From: Brienomyrus brachyistius
Taxonomy: Eukaryota; Chordata; Actinopteri; Osteoglossiformes; Mormyridae
DNA: 64,000 bases
Direction: 5' to 3'
NCBI RefSeq assembly: GCF_023856365.1
Contig: NW_026042472.1
Span: 124,001-188,000 of the forward strand
The notes under the pieces are model-generated. The model saw only the letters and a list, made by a program, of their open reading frames with translations. It was not told the DNA's origin and did not search any database. A program made the translations under genes and the position numbers. This document shows positions 10,836 through 23,041 of the stretch, in pieces. How positions within the stretch are numbered: the first letter of the stretch is position 1; each line of letters opens with the position of its first letter.

Positions 10836-11541
10836 AACTATATAATATAAGGGAGATTTACGGGAAAATACTAATACGGGAGGACGGCGCGAAAGAGAAG
10901 TAAAATACGGTAGTTTCCCGGCCAAAACGGGAGACTTGACAGCCTGAGATGGCTTTTCCAGCGAAAACGACTTCATTATTTATCTGATTGATTTATCGAC
11001 AGACCATCATACTTTTTAGACGTTATAATAACAACACTCTATTGATCCCCCTCTTACTGTCCATGATACACAATGACGAGACACATGTTCACTAATGACG
11101 AGAACTATTCTATTTTTCATGCCGGGTCCTTCAAATCTTACATTTACAAATCTTGTTCTTGTTCTCTGCTCGTTCCCGTAGATATATATTATTATACGGA
11201 GATTTACGGAGTCTTCAAAGACGGTCCAGCTCAAGGATCACTGTTGCTGTGGTGTAGATCAGCTGATCTGTAGTAGTCTTCTACGTACATCTTCTAGTAG
11301 ACCTTCTGAGGGTACTTCACGCATTCTTGGTCGGAGGGTCCAGGTTTCCAGCTTAGCTTATTTCTTATTTCTCAGGTCAGCTGCTCTTGTATTCAGCCTA
11401 CTAATATATATGGGGCTTGGTACCCAATCTCGGAATGTGGGGATGATGATATCTCCCCCCTGACCTGTCGTCCTGGCTCCCCCTTGTCGTAGCAATCGTG
11501 TTGTACCTCATCAATCTCTAGTTGTGATAGCAGTTGTTTCT

Positions 11542-11611
11542 GGCCACAACCGGGATTCGAACCCCGGTCTCCCGTGTGAAAGGCGGCGATCTTACCACTA
11601 CACTATCCAGC
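11542..11611 (-). tRNA. tRNA-Glu(UUC)-like, copy 15
   Basis: A single copy flanked by module B on both sides, without an AT spacer: the only such arrangement in the array. Confidence 0.5.
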
Positions 11612-12317
11612 AACTATATAATATAAGGGAGATTTACGGGAAAATACTAATACGGGAGGACGGCGCGAAAGAGAAGTAAAATACGGTAGTTTCCCGGCCA
11701 AAACGGGAGACTTGATAGCCTGAGATGGCTTTTCCAGCGAAAACGACTTCATTATTTATCTGATTGATTTATCGACAGACCATCATACTTTTTAGACGTT
11801 ATAATAACAACACTCTATTGATCCCCCTCTTACTGTCCATGATACACAATGACGAGACACATGTTCACTAATGACGAGAACTATTCTATTTTTCATGCCG
11901 GGTCCTTCAAATCTTACATTTACAAATCTTGTTCTTGTTCTCTGCTCGTTCCCGTAGATATATATTATTATACGGAGATTTACGGAGTCTTCAAAGACGG
12001 TCCAGCTCAAGGATCACTGTTGCTGTGGTGTAGATCAGCTGATCTGTAGTAGTCTTCTACGTACATCTTCTAGTAGACCTTCTGAGGGTACTTCACGCAT
12101 TCTTGGTCGGAGGGTCCAGGTTTCCAGCTTAGCTTATTTCTTATTTCTCAGGTCAGCTGCTCTTGTATTCAGCCTACTAATATATATGGGGCTTGGTACC
12201 CAATCTCGGAATGTGGGGATGATGATATCTCCCCCCTGACCTGTCGTCCTGGCTCCCCCTTGTCGTAGCAATCGTGTTGTACCTCATCAATCTCTAGTTG
12301 TGATAGCAGTTGTTTCT

Positions 12318-12387
12318 GGCCACAACCGGGATTCGAACCCCGGTCTCCCGTGTGAAAGGCGGCGATCTTACCACTACACTATCCAGC
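12318..12387 (-). tRNA. tRNA-Glu(UUC)-like, copy 16
   Basis: Module B left (a copy with TTGATAGCC in place of TTGACAGCC), AT spacer right. Confidence 0.5.
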
Positions 12388-12462
12388 AACTATATAATAC
12401 AATATATAAAAAATATAATATAAATATAATATAAATATATAAAATATATAAAATATATTTTT

Positions 12463-12532
12463 GGCCACAACCGGGATTCGAACCCCGGTCTCCCGTGTGA
12501 AAGGCGGCGATCTTACCACTACACTATCCAGC
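12463..12532 (-). tRNA. tRNA-Glu(UUC)-like, copy 17
   Basis: AT spacer left with T run; module B then D on the right. Confidence 0.55.
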
Positions 12533-13212
12533 AACTATATAATATAAGGGAGATTTACGGGAAAATACTAATACGGGAGGACGGCGCGAAAGAGAAGTAA
12601 AATACGGTAGTTTCCCGGCCAAAACGGGAGACTTGACAGCCTGAGATGGCTTTTCCAGCGAAAACGACTTCATTATTTATCTGATTGATTTATCGACAGA
12701 CCATCATACTTTTTAGACGTTATAATAACAACACTCTATTGATCCCCCTCTTACTGTCCATGATACACAATGACGAGACACATGTTCACTAATGACGAGA
12801 ACTATTCTATTTTTCATGCCGGGTCCTTCAAATCTTACATTTACAAATCTTGTTCTTGTTCTCTGCTCGTTCCCGTAGATATATATTATTATACGGAGAT
12901 TTACGGAGTCTTCAAAGACGGTCCAGCTCAAGGATCACTGTTGCTGTGGTGTAGATCAGCTGATCTGTAGTAGTCTTCTACGTACATCTTCTAGTAGACC
13001 TTCTGAGGGTACTTCACGCATTCTTGGTCGGAGGGTCCAGGTTTCCAGCTTAGCTTATTTCTTATTTCTCAGGTCAGCTGCTCTTGTATTCAGCCTACTA
13101 ATATATATGGGGCTTGGTACCCAATCTCGGAATGTGGGGATGATGATATCTCCCCCCTGACCTGTCGTCCTGGCTCCCCCTTGTCGTAGCAATCGTGTTG
13201 TACCTCATCAAT

Positions 13213-13398
13213 GTAGGGAGCCGCCCACTGGCCCAATGGCGGAATCCAATGGCGCAGCCGAAGGCTGTGAATGCGTGTTGGTCCTTCCAAGCGCTCCTGG
13301 GAATTACTTACCCTTTTTAATATACAAGATATTCTTTTAGACACACATCTGACTCCATTTTATTAATGACCTTATTTCAGTATATTGTAGTCATGACG
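13213..13398. repeat. Array module D, copy 2
   Basis: Identical in layout to the copy at 5306-5491, preceding C copy 5. Confidence 0.8.
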
Positions 13399-14981
13399 TT
13401 TATGTTGTTCGGATTACTTCGGGACTCTCCTTTAGATTACCAACTCTAGTTTACCCCTGACGAAGGAGTCCGCCAGATTCGCCTCGGCCGACAGGGCGAT
13501 CCGTGGGCTTGTTCCACAGGGTTTGTCTTAGATGCACGGAAATCGGCACCATTTAAGACAATGTCAGCCTCTGATTATTCGGGTCCCTCGACCTATATAA
13601 TTTCCCAAAGGCCCAGTGTCTGCCAATTACTGAGCATGTGGGTGCCTCGGAGATTAAGCCGATGTTTACCCGAACCACACGTACATCCACCTCAGAGGCT
13701 CAGCCGGGGGCAGCCCATATCATAACATGTGTCAACCTCAGCGGCTGTGACGGCGCACCTTTTGTTGCGGTAGTTTGTACGAGGTTTTACTTTGGGCTCG
13801 TCTCAGGGACTCCGCCGATGCCGCCCATTGTCTTACCATGTGAGCGTCTCAGGGACTATGCCCGGTGCCTAGGAACATAGTGTGTACGCCCCTCAGAGGG
13901 CAGACCGGTACCTTTCATCAGCATGTGTTGACCTCAGAGGTTAAGTCGGCCCGTAACTGAGCGTGTGCGAACTCCAGAGGTGCGGTTTTGGTATCCACCT
14001 AACTTAACTTGGGCAGTCGAGTTTGGGACCCGGATAAAGGGGATTTAACCCAGAGGCTGCAAGATAGTATTTATCACTTTAGTCCTAATCAGGATAGAAG
14101 TCCAATCTGGAAAGTTTATAAAGAAGTTAGCAAATCAGACAGTCATGAAGTAATCAAGACAACATTTATTAAACATATTACAATATATAATTATTGACAT
14201 GTGGCCACATACTTGTAAATACATTTGGACAAATACAATATTAAACAATCACATTCCTCAGCTGAGAGTGCACAAAGTTCTGCGGAAAGTATCTGACTAC
14301 AGATGGACTTTCACGCAGTTCTCTGTGGGAGCTCTGATTACAGAGTAACTCCCCGAATCCTTCTGAGGCCCTTCCTTAAGTATCCAAACCAGGTGATGGC
14401 ATGTCTCTGAAGACTGACCAATTTCGGTCAACGGTTAATTTTAGGGGCATTGTTGGCCTTGGTTCTCAAGTCCTCAGCCAATCAGATCACTTTAGGGGGT
14501 GGTCGTAATTCCCTTGTTCTGCCATGTGAGAGGCTCTCTCAGTTTGGTGGGTTTAGCCGAAGTTTCTATAGTTCTCTTAGGGAAAACTATACTGCCTTAA
14601 ATCTGAGTGTATAACACTCGCCGTCTCATGCCTATTCAAACGAGACCAAACATGCGTGTATTTGTCCCTAACATCTATGTGTGGTGAGTTATCCTATTTC
14701 TAGTGGAAAAGGTGTCTGTGTCTGGGGACTGACAGCTGTTGTTGCTGTGGTTTGACTGTGGAACTCCGGCCACTCCAGGGGGTGAAAGGTCTTGCTTTTT
14801 CTGTATTGCTCCAGTTATTCTCAGGAGCCGGCAGGGCTTTGCCTTCCTTAAAAGGGATGGTTTGATGCGTGGAGTCCAATCTTGCCTGGGCCAGTGGATC
14901 CTTTTCTTGGAGCTCTGAGATGGACTGATGCAGGCTGATCAGAGTTGGGGCCTGCAGGACCTATAAGTTTTATGTCCTTAC
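13399..14981 (-). mobile_element. Array module C, copy 5
   Basis: Full-length, followed by tRNA-like copy 18. Confidence 0.85.
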
Positions 14982-15013
14982 ATCAATCTCTAGTTGTGAT
15001 AGCAGTTGTTTCT

Positions 15014-15083
15014 GGCCACAACCGGGATTCGAACCCCGGTCTCCCGTGTGAAAGGCGGCGATCTTACCACTACACTATCCAGC
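15014..15083 (-). tRNA. tRNA-Glu(UUC)-like, copy 18
   Basis: Module C left, AT spacer right. Confidence 0.5.
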
Positions 15084-15158
15084 AACTATATAATACAATA
15101 TATAAAAAATATAATATAAATATAATATAAATATATAAAATATATAAAATATATTTTT

Positions 15159-15228
15159 GGCCACAACCGGGATTCGAACCCCGGTCTCCCGTGTGAAAGG
15201 CGGCGATCTTACCACTACACTATCCAGC
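15159..15228 (-). tRNA. tRNA-Glu(UUC)-like, copy 19
   Basis: AT spacer left with T run; the longer B* form of module B on the right. Confidence 0.55.
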
Positions 15229-15943
15229 AACTATATAATATAAGGGAGATTTACGGGAAAATACTAATACGGGAGGACGGCGGGAAAGAGAAGTAAAATA
15301 CGGTAGTTTCCCGGCCAAAACGGGAGACTTGACAGCCTGAGATGGCTGTCTCTGGCCACGCCCCCTACAGTCGGTCCGGCCCCTGGCTTTTCCAGCGTGT
15401 TCGCGAAAACGACTTCATTATTTATCTGATTGATTTATCGACAGACCATCATACTTTTTAGACGTTATAATAACAACACTCTATTGATCCCCCTCTTACT
15501 GTCCATGATACACAATGACGAGACACATGTTCACTAATGACGAGAACTATTCTATTTTTCATGCCGGGTCCTTCAAATCTTACATTTACAAATCTTGTTC
15601 TTGTTCTCTGCTCGTTCCCGTAGATATATATTATTATACGGAGATTTACGGAGTCTTCAAAGACGGTCCAGCTCAAGGATCACTGTTGCTGTGGTGTAGA
15701 TCAGCTGATCTGTAGTAGTCTTCTACATACATCTTCTAGTAGACCTTCTGAGGGTACTTCACGCATTCTTGGTCGGAGGGTCCAGGTTTCCAGCTTAGCT
15801 TATTTCTTATTTCTCAGGTCAGCTGCTCTTGTATTCAGCCTACTAATATATATGGGGCTTGGTACCCAATCTCGGAATGTGGGGATGATGATATCTCCCC
15901 CCTGACCTGTCGTCCTGGCTCCCCCTTGTCGTAGCAATCGTGT

Positions 15944-17308
15944 TGTCTGCCAATTACTGAGCATGTGGGTGCCTCGGAGATTAAGCCGATGTTTACCCGA
16001 ACCACACGTACATCCACCTCAGAGGCTCAGCCGGGGGCAGCCCATATCATAACATGTGTCAACCTCAGCGGCTGTGACGGCGCACCTTTTGTTGCGGTAG
16101 TTTGTACGAGGTTTTACTTTGGGCTCGTCTCAGGGACTCCGCCGATGCCGCCCATTGTCTTACCATGTGAGCGTCTCAGGGACTATGCCCGGTGCCTAGG
16201 AACATAGTGTGTACGCCCCTCAGAGGGCAGACCGGTACCTTTCATCAGCATGTGTTGACCTCAGAGGTTAAGTCGGCCCGTAACTGAGCGTGTGCGAACT
16301 CCAGAGGTGCGGTTTTGGTATCCACCTAACTTAACTTGGGCAGTCGAGTTTGGGACCCGGATAAAGGGGATTTAACCCAGAGGCTGCAAGATAGTATTTA
16401 TCACTTTAGTCCTAATCAGGATAGAAGTCCAATCTGGAAAGTTTATAAAGAAGTTAGCAAATCAGACAGTCATGAAGTAATCAAGACAACATTTATTAAA
16501 CATATTACAATATATAATTATTGACATGTGGCCACATACTTGTAAATACATTTGGACAAATACAATATTAAACAATCACATTCCTCAGCTGAGAGTGCAC
16601 AAAGTTCTGCGGAAAGTATCTGACTACAGATGGACTTTCACGCAGTTCTCTGTGGGAGCTCTGATTACAGAGTAACTCCCCGAATCCTTCTGAGGCCCTT
16701 CCTTAAGTATCCAAACCAGGTGATGGCATGTCTCTGAAGACTGACCAATTTCGGTCAACGGTTAATTTTAGGGGCATTGTTGGCCTTGGTTCTCAAGTCC
16801 TCAGCCAATCAGATCACTTTAGGGGGTGGTCGTAATTCCCTTGTTCTGCCATGTGAGAGGCTCTCTCAGTTTGGTGGGTTTAGCCGAAGTTTCTATAGTT
16901 CTCTTAGGGAAAACTATACTGCCTTAAATCTGAGTGTATAACACTCGCCGTCTCATGCCTATTCAAACGAGACCAAACATGCGTGTATTTGTCCCTAACA
17001 TCTATGTGTGGTGAGTTATCCTATTTCTAGTGGAAAAGGTGTCTGTGTCTGGGGACTGACAGCTGTTGTTGCTGTGGTTTGACTGTGGAACTCCGGCCAC
17101 TCCAGGGGGTGAAAGGTCTTGCTTTTTCTGTATTGCTCCAGTTATTCTCAGGAGCCGGCAGGGCTTTGCCTTCCTTAAAAGGGATGGTTTGATGCGTGGA
17201 GTCCAATCTTGCCTGGGCCAGTGGATCCTTTTCTTGGAGCTCTGAGATGGACTGATGCAGGCTGATCAGAGTTGGGGCCTGCAGGACCTATAAGTTTTAT
17301 GTCCTTAC
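15944..17308 (-). mobile_element. Array module C, copy 6 (left-truncated)
   Basis: Begins at GTCTGCCAATTACTGAGC, about 215 bases into the module. The upstream B* is cut at CGTGTTGT, and the two share TGT at the junction. Confidence 0.85.
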
Positions 17309-17340
17309 ATCAATCTCTAGTTGTGATAGCAGTTGTTTCT

Positions 17341-17410
17341 GGCCACAACCGGGATTCGAACCCCGGTCTCCCGTGTGAAAGGCGGCGATCTTACCACTAC
17401 ACTATCCAGC
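17341..17410 (-). tRNA. tRNA-Glu(UUC)-like, copy 20
   Basis: Module C left, AT spacer right. Confidence 0.5.
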
Positions 17411-17486
17411 AACTATATAATACAATATATAAAAAATATAATATAAATATAATATAAAATATATAAAATATATAAAATATATTTTT

Positions 17487-17556
17487 GGCCACAACCGGGA
17501 TTCGAACCCCGGTCTCCCGTGTGAAAGGCGGCGATCTTACCACTACACTATCCAGC
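17487..17556 (-). tRNA. tRNA-Glu(UUC)-like, copy 21
   Basis: AT spacer left with a small rearrangement (AATATAAAATATATAAAA); module B right. Confidence 0.55.
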
Positions 17557-18262
17557 AACTATATAATATAAGGGAGATTTACGGGAAAATACTAATACGG
17601 GAGGACGGCGCGAAAGAGAAGTAAAATACGGTAGTTTCCCGGCCAAAACGGGAGACTTGACAGCCTGAGATGGCTTTTCCAGCGAAAACGACTTCATTAT
17701 TTATCTGATTGATTTATCGACAGACCATCATACTTTTTAGACGTTATAATAACAACACTCTATTGATCCCCCTCTTACTGTCCATGATACACAATGACGA
17801 GACACATGTTCACTAATGACGAGAACTATTCTATTTTTCATGCCGGGTCCTTCAAATCTTACATTTACAAATCTTGTTCTTGTTCTCTGCTCGTTCCCGT
17901 AGATATATATTATTATACGGAGATTTACGGAGTCTTCAAAGACGGTCCAGCTCAAGGATCACTGTTGCTGTGGTGTAGATCAGCTGATCTGTAGTAGTCT
18001 TCTACGTACATCTTCTAGTAGACCTTCTGAGGGTACTTCACGCATTCTTGGTCGGAGGGTCCAGGTTTCCAGCTTAGCTTATTTCTTATTTCTCAGGTCA
18101 GCTGCTCTTGTATTCAGCCTACTAATATATATGGGGCTTGGTACCCAATCTCGGAATGTGGGGATGATGATATCTCCCCCCTGACCTGTCGTCCTGGCTC
18201 CCCCTTGTCGTAGCAATCGTGTTGTACCTCATCAATCTCTAGTTGTGATAGCAGTTGTTTCT

Positions 18263-18332
18263 GGCCACAACCGGGATTCGAACCCCGGTCTCCCGTGTGA
18301 AAGGCGGCGATCTTACCACTACACTATCCAGC
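18263..18332 (-). tRNA. tRNA-Glu(UUC)-like, copy 22
   Basis: Module B left, AT spacer right. Confidence 0.5.
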
Positions 18333-18407
18333 AACTATATAATACAATATATAAAAAATATAATATAAATATAATATAAATATATAAAATATATAAAATA
18401 TATTTTT

Positions 18408-18477
18408 GGCCACAACCGGGATTCGAACCCCGGTCTCCCGTGTGAAAGGCGGCGATCTTACCACTACACTATCCAGC
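18408..18477 (-). tRNA. tRNA-Glu(UUC)-like, copy 23
   Basis: AT spacer left with T run; B* then D on the right. Confidence 0.55.
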
Positions 18478-19206
18478 AACTATATAATATAAGGGAGATT
18501 TACGGGAAAATACTAATACGGGAGGACGGCGGGAAAGAGAAGTAAAATACGGTAGTTTCCCGGCCAAAACGGGAGACTTGACAGCCTGAGATGGCTGTCT
18601 CTGGCCACGCCCCCTACAGTCGGTCCGGCCCCTGGCTTTTCCAGCGTGTTCGCGAAAACGACTTCATTATTTATCTGATTGATTTATCGACAGACCATCA
18701 TACTTTTTAGACGTTATAATAACAACACTCTATTGATCCCCCTCTTACTGTCCATGATACACAATGACGAGACACATGTTCACTAATGACGAGAACTATT
18801 CTATTTTTCATGCCGGGTCCTTCAAATCTTACATTTACAAATCTTGTTCTTGTTCTCTGCTCGTTCCCGTAGATATATATTATTATACGGAGATTTACGG
18901 AGTCTTCAAAGACGGTCCAGCTCAAGGATCACTGTTGCTGTGGTGTAGATCAGCTGATCTGTAGTAGTCTTCTACGTACATCTTCTAGTAGACCTTCTGA
19001 GGGTACTTCACGCATTCTTGGTCGGAGGGTCCAGGTTTCCAGCTTAGCTTATTTCTTATTTCTCAGGTCAGCTGCTCTTGTATTCAGCCTACTAATATAT
19101 ATGGGGCTTGGTACCCAATCTCGGAATGTGGGGATGATGATATCTCCCCCCTGACCTGTCGTCCTGGCTCCCCCTTGTCGTAGCAATCGTGTTGTACCTC
19201 ATCAAT
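18478..19206. repeat. Array module B* (longer form)
   Basis: Differs from B by an extra segment after GAGATGGCT (GTCTCTGGCCACGCCCCC and onwards) and by eight bases GTGTTCGC before GAAAACGAC. B* also occurs at 15,229, 22,127 and 25,803, and the extra segment is present at 47,863. This indicates that B* is ancestral and B is a deletion form; GGCT borders the larger deletion on both sides. Confidence 0.75.
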
Positions 19207-19392
19207 GTAGGGAGCCGCCCACTGGCCCAATGGCGGAATCCAATGGCGCAGCCGAAGGCTGTGAATGCGTGTTGGTCCTTCCAAGCGCTCCTGGGAATTA
19301 CTTACCCTTTTTAATATACAAGATATTCTTTTAGACACACATCTGACTCCATTTTATTAATGACCTTATTTCAGTATATTGTAGTCATGACG
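19207..19392. repeat. Array module D, copy 3
   Basis: 186 bases, between B* and C copy 7. Confidence 0.8.
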
Positions 19393-20975
19393 TTTATGTT
19401 GTTCGGATTACTTCGGGACTCTCCTTTAGATTACCAACTCTAGTTTACCCCTGACGAAGGAGTCCGCCAGATTCGCCTCGGCCGACAGGGCGATCCGTGG
19501 GCTTGTTCCACAGGGTTTGTCTTAGATGCACGGAAATCGGCACCATTTAAGACAATGTCAGCCTCTGATTATTCGGGTCCCTCGACCTATATAATTTCCC
19601 AAAGGCCCAGTGTCTGCCAATTACTGAGCATGTGGGTGCCTCGGAGATTAAGCCGATGTTTACCCGAACCACACGTACATCCACCTCAGAGGCTCAGCCG
19701 GGGGCAGCCCATATCATAACATGTGTCAACCTCAGCGGCTGTGACGGCGCACCTTTTGTTGCGGTAGTTTGTACGAGGTTTTACTTTGGGCTCGTCTCAG
19801 GGACTCCGCCGATGCCGCCCATTGTCTTACCATGTGAGCGTCTCAGGGACTATGCCCGGTGCCTAGGAACATAGTGTGTACGCCCCTCAGAGGGCAGACC
19901 GGTACCTTTCATCAGCATGTGTTGACCTCAGAGGTTAAGTCGGCCCGTAACTGAGCGTGTGCGAACTCCAGAGGTGCGGTTTTGGTATCCACCTAACTTA
20001 ACTTGGGCAGTCGAGTTTGGGACCCGGATAAAGGGGATTTAACCCAGAGGCTGCAAGATAGTATTTATCACTTTAGTCCTAATCAGGATAGAAGTCCAAT
20101 CTGGAAAGTTTATAAAGAAGTTAGCAAATCAGACAGTCATGAAGTAATCAAGACAACATTTATTAAACATATTACAATATATAATTATTGACATGTGGCC
20201 ACATACTTGTAAATACATTTGGACAAATACAATATTAAACAATCACATTCCTCAGCTGAGAGTGCACAAAGTTCTGCGGAAAGTATCTGACTACAGATGG
20301 ACTTTCACGCAGTTCTCTGTGGGAGCTCTGATTACAGAGTAACTCCCCGAATCCTTCTGAGGCCCTTCCTTAAGTATCCAAACCAGGTGATGGCATGTCT
20401 CTGAAGACTGACCAATTTCGGTCAACGGTTAATTTTAGGGGCATTGTTGGCCTTGGTTCTCAAGTCCTCAGCCAATCAGATCACTTTAGGGGGTGGTCGT
20501 AATTCCCTTGTTCTGCCATGTGAGAGGCTCTCTCAGTTTGGTGGGTTTAGCCGAAGTTTCTATAGTTCTCTTAGGGAAAACTATACTGCCTTAAATCTGA
20601 GTGTATAACACTCGCCGTCTCATGCCTATTCAAACGAGACCAAACATGCGTGTATTTGTCCCTAACATCTATGTGTGGTGAGTTATCCTATTTCTAGTGG
20701 AAAAGGTGTCTGTGTCTGGGGACTGACAGCTGTTGTTGCTGTGGTTTGACTGTGGAACTCCGGCCACTCCAGGGGGTGAAAGGTCTTGCTTTTTCTGTAT
20801 TGCTCCAGTTATTCTCAGGAGCCGGCAGGGCTTTGCCTTCCTTAAAAGGGATGGTTTGATGCGTGGAGTCCAATCTTGCCTGGGCCAGTGGATCCTTTTC
20901 TTGGAGCTCTGAGATGGACTGATGCAGGCTGATCAGAGTTGGGGCCTGCAGGACCTATAAGTTTTATGTCCTTAC
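19393..20975 (-). mobile_element. Array module C, copy 7
   Basis: Full-length, followed by tRNA-like copy 24. Confidence 0.85.
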
Positions 20976-21007
20976 ATCAATCTCTAGTTGTGATAGCAGT
21001 TGTTTCT

Positions 21008-21077
21008 GGCCACAACCGGGATTCGAACCCCGGTCTCCCGTGTGAAAGGCGGCGATCTTACCACTACACTATCCAGC
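21008..21077 (-). tRNA. tRNA-Glu(UUC)-like, copy 24
   Basis: Module C left; the AT spacer on its right lacks the usual run of six A and has an extra ATATAAATATA word. Confidence 0.5.
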
Positions 21078-21152
21078 AACTATATAATACAATATAATAT
21101 AAATATAATATAAATATAATATAAATATATAAAATATATAAAATATATTTTT

Positions 21153-21222
21153 GGCCACAACCGGGATTCGAACCCCGGTCTCCCGTGTGAAAGGCGGCGA
21201 TCTTACCACTACACTATCCAGC
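21153..21222 (-). tRNA. tRNA-Glu(UUC)-like, copy 25
   Basis: AT spacer left with T run. The module B to its right carries a 17-base deletion near 21,417. Confidence 0.55.
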
Positions 21223-21911
21223 AACTATATAATATAAGGGAGATTTACGGGAAAATACTAATACGGGAGGACGGCGCGAAAGAGAAGTAAAATACGGTAG
21301 TTTCCCGGCCAAAACGGGAGACTTGACAGCCTGAGATGGCTTTTCCAGCGAAAATGACTTCATTATTTATCTGATTGATTTATCGACAGACCATCATACT
21401 TTTTAGACGTTATAATCCCCCTCTTACTGTCCATGATACACAATGACGAGACACATGTTCACTAATGACGAGAACTATTCTATTTTTCATGCCGGGTCCT
21501 TCAAATCTTACATTTACAAATCTTGTTCTTGTTCTCTGCTCGTTCCCGTAGATATATATTATTATACGGAGATTTACGGAGTCTTCAAAGACGGTCCAGC
21601 TCAAGGATCACTGTTGCTGTGGTGTAGATCAGCTGATCTGTAGTAGTCTTCTACGTACATCTTCTAGTAGACCTTCTGAGGGTACTTCACGCATTCTTGG
21701 TCGGAGGGTCCAGGTTTCCAGCTTAGCTTATTTCTTATTTCTCAGGTCAGCTGCTCTTGTATTCAGCCTACTAATATATATGGGGCTTGGTACCCAATCT
21801 CGGAATGTGGGGATGATGATATCTCCCCCCTGACCTGTCGTCCTGGCTCCCCCTTGTCGTAGCAATCGTGTTGTACCTCATCAATCTCTAGTTGTGATAG
21901 CAGTTGTTTCT
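21223..21911. repeat. Array module B with 17-base deletion
   Basis: At about 21,417 the text runs GTTATAATCCCCCTC where all other copies have AACAACACTCTATTGAT between the two AT-rich words. It also has AAAATGACTT for AAAACGACTT. The only module B copy with this deletion. Confidence 0.8.
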
Positions 21912-21981
21912 GGCCACAACCGGGATTCGAACCCCGGTCTCCCGTGTGAAAGGCGGCGATCTTACCACTACACTATCCAGC
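21912..21981 (-). tRNA. tRNA-Glu(UUC)-like, copy 26
   Basis: Module B left, AT spacer right. Confidence 0.5.
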
Positions 21982-22056
21982 AACTATATAATACAATATA
22001 TAAAAAATATAATATAAATATAATATAAATATATAAAATATATAAAATATATTTTT

Positions 22057-22126
22057 GGCCACAACCGGGATTCGAACCCCGGTCTCCCGTGTGAAAGGCG
22101 GCGATCTTACCACTACACTATCCAGC
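22057..22126 (-). tRNA. tRNA-Glu(UUC)-like, copy 27
   Basis: AT spacer left with T run; B* then D on the right. Confidence 0.55.
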
Positions 22127-22855
22127 AACTATATAATATAAGGGAGATTTACGGGAAAATACTAATACGGGAGGACGGCGGGAAAGAGAAGTAAAATACG
22201 GTAGTTTCCCGGCCAAAACGGGAGACTTGACAGCCTGAGATGGCTGTCTCTGGCCACGCCCCCTACAGTCGGTCCGGCCCCTGGCTTTTCCAGCGTGTTC
22301 GCGAAAACGACTTCATTATTTATCTGATTGATTTATCCACAGACCATCATACTTTTTAGACGTTATAATAACAACACTCTATTGATCCCCCTCTTACTGT
22401 CCATGATACACAATGACGAGACACATGTTCACTAATGACGAGAACTATTCTATTTTTCATGCCGGGTCCTTCAAATCTTACATTTACAAATCTTGTTCTT
22501 GTTCTCTGCTCGTTCCCGTAGATATATATTATTATACGGAGATTTACGGAGTCTTCAAAGACGGTCCAGCTCAAGGATCACTGTTGCTGTGGTGTAGATC
22601 AGCTGATCTGTAGTAGTCTTCTACGTACATCTTCTAGTAGACCTTCTGAGGGTACTTCACGCATTCTTGGTCGGAGGGTCCAGGTTTCCAGCTTAGCTTA
22701 TTTCTTATTTCTCAGGTCAGCTGCTCTTGTATTCAGCCTACTAATATATATGGGGCTTGGTACCCAATCTCGGAATGTGGGGATGATGATATCTCCCCCC
22801 TGACCTGTCGTCCTGGCTCCCCCTTGTCGTAGCAATCGTGTTGTACCTCATCAAT

Positions 22856-23041
22856 GTAGGGAGCCGCCCACTGGCCCAATGGCGGAATCCAATGGCGCAG
22901 CCGAAGGCTGTGAATGCGTGTTGGTCCTTCCAAGCGCTCCTGGGAATTACTTACCCTTTTTAATATACAAGATATTCTTTTAGACACACATCTGACTCCA
23001 TTTTATTAATGACCTTATTTCAGTATATTGTAGTCATGACG
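22856..23041. repeat. Array module D, copy 4
   Basis: 186 bases, between B* and C copy 8. Confidence 0.8.
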
